15,413 nt of DNA from Aquifex sp. (GTDB lineage: Bacteria > Aquificota > Aquificia > Aquificales > Aquificaceae), in assembly GCA_015487405.1 (NCBI GenBank), contig WFPV01000040.1:1-15413 (forward strand). Reading direction: 5' to 3'. Positions 12,288 to 15,413 of the stretch are shown here, piece after piece. Position 1 is the first letter of the stretch; each line of letters starts with the position of its first letter. Position numbers and translations under genes: made by a program. The notes below the pieces were generated by a model that saw only the letters and a program-made list of their open reading frames with translations, had not been told where the DNA came from and did not search any database.

Positions 12288-13592
12288 CAGTTTATCCATC
12301 TCTTCTTTCGTTCTCTTCTCTGTTACAGCTATCAATGTAGCATCCTTTAGCTCTTCGTATAACCTACCGAGAGGTAATCCCAGAACGAACCCCTCCTTTA
12401 AAAGCTGCTTATAAATTTTTTCTAAGTTTTTGTGTTTTAAAGGAAACTCCCAAAGGTGTGCTCCACTAAATACTTCCTCAAAACCTTTCTCAAGTAATTT
12501 CTTCTTAAGGTACATAGCCTTAGACACACTCTGTCTTGCAACTTCCTTCAAGCCTTGGGGACCCAAAAGGACTACGTAAAGAAGATTCGCAAGAGCCATT
12601 AGGTTTTGGTTTGTGCAGATGTTGGAGGTAGCCCTTTCCCTCCTTATGTGTTGTTCCCTTGTCTGTAAAACCAGAGTAAAAGCCCTTTTACCTTCAATGT
12701 CTTCTCCCATACCTACCAATCTTCCTGGCATCCTCCTTACGTATTCTCGCCTTGTTGCAAAGAAACCTACGTAAGGTCCTCCGAAACTAAGGGGAACGCC
12801 TAGCTGTTGCCCTTCACCTACGACAATGTCAGCTCCAAATTTACCGGGAGGCTCAAGGACGGAAAGGGATATAGGGTCAGCCACAACAACGAGGGGAACT
12901 TCAAACCTTTTAGAAAGTTCCCCTATTTCCCTTAACGGTTCAACAAATCCGAAGAAATTCGGATACTGAACTACGAGAGCGTGAGCTTCATTAGATTTTA
13001 AAACCTCTTCCAACTTCTCAAGGGAGGTTGTCCCTTCACTGGAATACTCCACCTCTATAATCTTGTCTTTATATCCGCTTAAGTAAGTTTTGATTACCCT
13101 TCGGGTGAGGGGATTTAAAGCTTTGGATAAGACTACCGTGTCACCTCTTCCCTTTATCGCTCTTGCCATAAGGACGGCTTCCGCCGCGGCCGAAGAACCA
13201 TCATACATAGATGCGTTTGCCACGTCCATTCCCGTAAGCTCGGCTATTATTGTCTGGTATTCAAAAATCGCTTGCAGGGTTCCCTGGGAAGCTTCAGCCT
13301 GATAAGGAGTGTAAGGAGTTAAGAACTCACCGCGGTTCAGTATCTGCCAGATTACCGAAGGAATTGTTCTGTCGTAAGCTCCTGCACCTAAGAAGTATAT
13401 GGGAACTTTAATATCTTCTAAAGTTTTGGAAAAGAAACGCCTTAGCTCCTCTTCGGATAAGGGCTTTCCCAAGTTAAAGTTTTCGGAAAAGAGCTCCTTC
13501 GGTATGTGAGAAAAGAGCTCTTTGAGGGAGGATAATCCGAGTTCTTCCAGTATTTCCTTTACTTCCTCATCCGAATGGGGAATGTAGCTCAT
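12273..13592 (-). CDS. gcvPA: Glycine dehydrogenase (decarboxylating) subunit 1, P-protein N-terminal half
   Basis: First subunit of the split P-protein of the glycine cleavage system, which decarboxylates glycine and loads the aminomethyl group onto the lipoyl arm of H-protein. The 439 residues match the family. Visible segments: YIPHSDEEVKEIL at the start, FLGAGAYDRTIPS, FLTPYTPYQAEASQGTLQ, a GMDVANASMYDGSSAAAEA stretch, and SFGGPYVGFFATR with GMGEDIEGKRAFTL. The PLP-binding lysine lies in subunit 2 (GcvPB), which is not in this window. The ATG overlaps the gcvH stop (ATGA), so the H- and P-proteins are made together. It is a fold-type-I aminotransferase-like protein of the cytoplasm. Confidence 0.96.
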   Translation of the reverse strand: MSYIPHSDEEVKEILEELGLSSLKELFSHIPKELFSENFNLGKPLSEEELRRFFSKTLEDIKVPIYFLGAGAYDRTIPSVIWQILNRGEFLTPYTPYQAEASQGTLQAIFEYQTIIAELTGMDVANASMYDGSSAAAEAVLMARAIKGRGDTVVLSKALNPLTRRVIKTYLSGYKDKIIEVEYSSEGTTSLEKLEEVLKSNEAHALVVQYPNFFGFVEPLREIGELSKRFEVPLVVVADPISLSVLEPPGKFGADIVVGEGQQLGVPLSFGGPYVGFFATRREYVRRMPGRLVGMGEDIEGKRAFTLVLQTREQHIRRERATSNICTNQNLMALANLLYVVLLGPQGLKEVARQSVSKAMYLKKKLLEKGFEEVFSGAHLWEFPLKHKNLEKIYKQLLKEGFVLGLPLGRLYEELKDATLIAVTEKRTKEEMDKLLALL

Positions 13593-14113
13593 TTAGTTTC
13601 CTCGCCGAATCCCCCGTCTTCACTCCTTTCGTAAAGGTCTTCTATATAGTCTTCTAAGAGCTCTTCCTCTTCTTTCATTTCTACTTCTTCTTCCTTCTCC
13701 TCCTCAACAATTTCTTTTAAATATTCCGCGTAATCCTGGGCGGTCATGAGGTCCTCTATCTCGGTAGGATCGTTCATTTCAACGACCGCTATCCAACCTG
13801 CATCGTAGGGGTCATCGTTTATAAGACCGGGTTCGTCTTTTAAATCCTCGTTTACCTGAACCACTTTTCCCGTTACAGGTGCATAAACGGGAGCTACATT
13901 CTTAACACTTTCTATGTTAGCCAGTGTATCCCCCGCATCAATTTCTTTCCCAACCTCCGGCAAGTCCACATAAACGATGTCCCCAAGCTGTTTCTGGGCG
14001 TAATCGGTAATGCCAACCTCAGCTATTCCGTTCCTTACCAACACCCACTCGTGCTCCTTAGTGTAATATCTGTCCCCCTTCACGAGATAATTATCAACGT
14101 AGATATCTTCCAT
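13589..14113 (-). CDS. gcvH: Glycine cleavage H-protein with acidic C-terminal tail
   Basis: Lipoyl carrier of the glycine cleavage system. The core (about 8-131) is standard: YYTKEHEWV, GITDYAQKQLGDIVYVDLPEVG, the lipoylation site ESVKNVAPVYAPV with K71, and LINDDPYDAGWI. It extends to 174 residues, about 40 more than usual. Residues 134-170 form a Glu/Asp-dense tail that contains few basic residues and looks helical then disordered. The reading frame is intact and the tail codes up to the ATGA overlap with gcvPA, so it is not a frameshift. The start ATG has GGAGGTGAGG upstream. Being next to gcvPA, it is more probably a true GcvH than one of the lipoate-binding homologues of sulfur oxidation. 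Confidence 0.94.
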   Translation of the reverse strand: MEDIYVDNYLVKGDRYYTKEHEWVLVRNGIAEVGITDYAQKQLGDIVYVDLPEVGKEIDAGDTLANIESVKNVAPVYAPVTGKVVQVNEDLKDEPGLINDDPYDAGWIAVVEMNDPTEIEDLMTAQDYAEYLKEIVEEEKEEEVEMKEEEELLEDYIEDLYERSEDGGFGEETK

Positions 14114-14132
14114 ACCTCACCTCCGAGGAAAT

Positions 14133-14369
14133 TTATCCACCGCTTACCGGAGGTATCACAGCAACTCTATCATTATCCGACAATTCGTAGTCTTCATCAA
14201 CATATTCCTCATTTACTGCGAAGCGAACGTTATTCCACACATTCTCAAGTTCCGGATAACGCCTTTTTAAAAACTCTCTAAGTTCCCGTACGTTTCCCGA
14301 AAAATCTAAGTTTTCTTCCTGTTTTCCGAGCTTTTCTTTAACTATTGAGAAGTAACGAATCTTAACCAT
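14133..14369 (-). CDS. moaD: MoaD/ThiS-like sulfur carrier protein
   Basis: Ubiquitin-fold protein of 78 residues ending in the exposed SGG with the terminal Gly-Gly that is adenylated by a MoeB/ThiF-type enzyme and then thiocarboxylated. The pattern IRYFSIVKEKLGK, FAVNEEYV and DNDRVAVIPPVSGG is typical of MoaD, the small subunit of molybdopterin synthase, rather than ThiS (about 66 residues). No moaE, moeB or other cofactor gene lies within the window, so the pathway cannot be confirmed. It sits between the RNA ligase gene (11-base gap) and gcvH (19-base gap) on the same strand. There is no clear Shine-Dalgarno. Confidence 0.88.
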   Translation of the reverse strand: MVKIRYFSIVKEKLGKQEENLDFSGNVRELREFLKRRYPELENVWNNVRFAVNEEYVDEDYELSDNDRVAVIPPVSGG

Positions 14370-14380
14370 AATCTTAAAAT

Positions 14381-15413
14381 TTAGTCGTATACGATTCCTC
14401 CGCTCAGGAGGTGACCCAATAACCCGGTCATATTCAGGTAAATCTTGTCAAACTCCAGTCTCCAGTAATCTCCCTCTTGCTCCAGTCTCCTTTGTTTAAC
14501 CTGAATATGTTTTGAGGTCTTTGATAAGAGTTCTAATAACGCTATCGCGTTTTCCTTTTTTCTGAATTTACAACTGAAGGTTCTGTAAACCTTATGCTCT
14601 TTCTGGAACTGTTCTAAAGCGGAAAACAGCCCGTCTATAAAGGCACGACCGAGCTCCTCATACAGGTGTTCTGTTCTCTCAATACCCTCCTCATACATAA
14701 ATAGGACGAGTCTAAGGATTCTGTTCGTGTAATACTCAGGAGGTAGCTGAAGCATATTTTTCGCATTTATCTTGATATCCATTAAGTTGGCGTAACTCGT
14801 TATGTATTTAGCCTTCTTGTTTCTGGGACTATCTTCTTTGAATACCACTCCTTCCCTTCCCTCATCGTTAAACTTCTTGAGAATTTCCTTTATCTTCTTT
14901 ATGTCTTCTTCGGAAGCTGTAAACTTACCTACTACGTTTACACTCGGAAGGTTATACCTTTTTATGAGCTCCATCTTCTCTTCGTGGCTCAAGAATTCCT
15001 GGGAGTTCTTCTTCATGAAGTCAAAGATAAAGAGCTGAACATCTTCTTTGACATAAGGGGGATGTTCCTCAATGTAGGGATTTTCGGGACCCGCCACTTC
15101 CGCACATATCACGAGCTCGGGATTATCGTCCAGTATCTTTAAATCCAGCAGGTCAGGAAGTCTGTCCGTGGTAAAGGGACAGATAAAACCCCCCCTTGAG
15201 AGTGCATAATAACTATCCCCGTATTTGAATATCCGGACGTTGTATCCGTCCACCTTCTCTTCCACCCAGAAGGGAGCCTCAAACTGCTCCTTGAGTCCTG
15301 TTTCAAGCAGGAATATTCTCCCTATGTGGGGATAGCCCCATATTACGAAGTCCTTAAAGATGACGGTTCCCCGTGGAATATCCTTGTAGTCATCGCTGAA
15401 TCTTAAATACTCA
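14381..15413 (-). CDS. Pab1020-type (Rnl3) RNA ligase, 5' end beyond window
   Basis: ATP-dependent RNA ligase of the homodimeric Pab1020 group, known from archaea and some thermophilic bacteria, where the archaeal enzyme circularises single-stranded RNA. The frame is open to the window edge, giving 343 visible residues. The start lies outside, and the GTG at 15265 is internal (Val50 of the visible part). Visible motifs: I, EEKVDGYNVR with the nucleotidyl-lysine at visible residue 53; III, FIFDF; IV, EGVVFKE; V, around LMDIKI. An upstream segment RGTVIFKDFVIWGYP precedes motif I as in the family. The C-terminal part (about visible 220-343) is the helical dimerisation region of this group. Its cellular RNA target in bacteria is unknown. 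Confidence 0.88.
   Translation of the reverse strand, partial: EYLRFSDDYKDIPRGTVIFKDFVIWGYPHIGRIFLLETGLKEQFEAPFWVEEKVDGYNVRIFKYGDSYYALSRGGFICPFTTDRLPDLLDLKILDDNPELVICAEVAGPENPYIEEHPPYVKEDVQLFIFDFMKKNSQEFLSHEEKMELIKRYNLPSVNVVGKFTASEEDIKKIKEILKKFNDEGREGVVFKEDSPRNKKAKYITSYANLMDIKINAKNMLQLPPEYYTNRILRLVLFMYEEGIERTEHLYEELGRAFIDGLFSALEQFQKEHKVYRTFSCKFRKKENAIALLELLSKTSKHIQVKQRRLEQEGDYWRLEFDKIYLNMTGLLGHLLSGGIVYD

Noticed and set aside
1..15413. Mobile elements, CRISPR repeats, tRNA or rRNA, phage genes
   Set aside because: No repeated units, terminal inverted repeats, transposase or integrase motifs, or tRNA-like folds were noticed; coding density is continuous with housekeeping genes.

Overview
The window looks like a piece of an Aquifex chromosome, very probably A. 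aeolicus or a close relative. The superoxide dismutase closely resembles the Aquifex enzyme as I remember it. Proteins are rich in Lys, Glu and Ile, as in hyperthermophiles. Genes are packed with ATGA/GTGA overlaps and few spacers, and a 259-residue stand-alone citryl-CoA-lyase-type protein points to the split citrate-cleavage route of the reductive TCA cycle in Aquificales. The assignment is from sequence features and memory, not a search. No tRNA, rRNA, IS element, CRISPR array, integrase or clear rho-independent terminator was seen. No gap without a gene exceeds about 110 bases.

Layout. 1-1486, minus strand: sodA followed by a small lipoprotein with a C-terminal fibronectin-III-like domain. 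1603-2974, plus: a DUF2892 membrane protein, ruvX and citryl-CoA lyase. 2971-7231, plus: a respiratory-assembly block made of a TlpA-type thioredoxin, an unknown 75-residue single-span protein, ctaA, ctaB, a divergent heme-copper-oxidase subunit I homologue, a 38-residue single-span protein, and a DUF420 (CtaM/YozB-type) protein. 7245-8128, plus: an OmpH/Skp-like coiled-coil protein and a Nudix (Ap4A) hydrolase. 8106-9260, minus: a nitronate-monooxygenase-family flavoprotein. 9319-11126, plus: folK and an NtrC-family sigma-54 activator. 11106-11795, minus: rsmE. 11862-12287, plus: a Mut7-C zinc-ribbon protein. 12273-15413, minus: a Pab1020-type RNA ligase (cut by the window edge), a MoaD/ThiS-like protein, gcvH and gcvPA.

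The genes at 2971-7231 are plausibly one unit for making or maturing a heme-copper oxidase. CtaB farnesylates heme B to heme O, CtaA oxidises heme O to heme A, the TlpA protein supplies reducing power outside the membrane, and DUF420 proteins are linked to oxidase assembly. The oxidase-like protein at its centre is the most unusual item. It keeps heme-ligand-type histidines (H45, H304, H306) and one CuB-type histidine (H186), but has no His-His pair anywhere and no tyrosine at the usual helix VI position. It may therefore be something other than a working oxygen reductase. A 38-residue single-span protein, not predicted by length-limited gene finding, overlaps its 3' end and resembles small oxidase subunits.

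Start corrections: sodA at 1486 rather than 1495, the TlpA protein at 2971, and ctaB at 4592. The RNA ligase frame runs open to the window edge instead of starting at 15265. Three convergent pairs overlap at their 3' ends by 15-23 bp.
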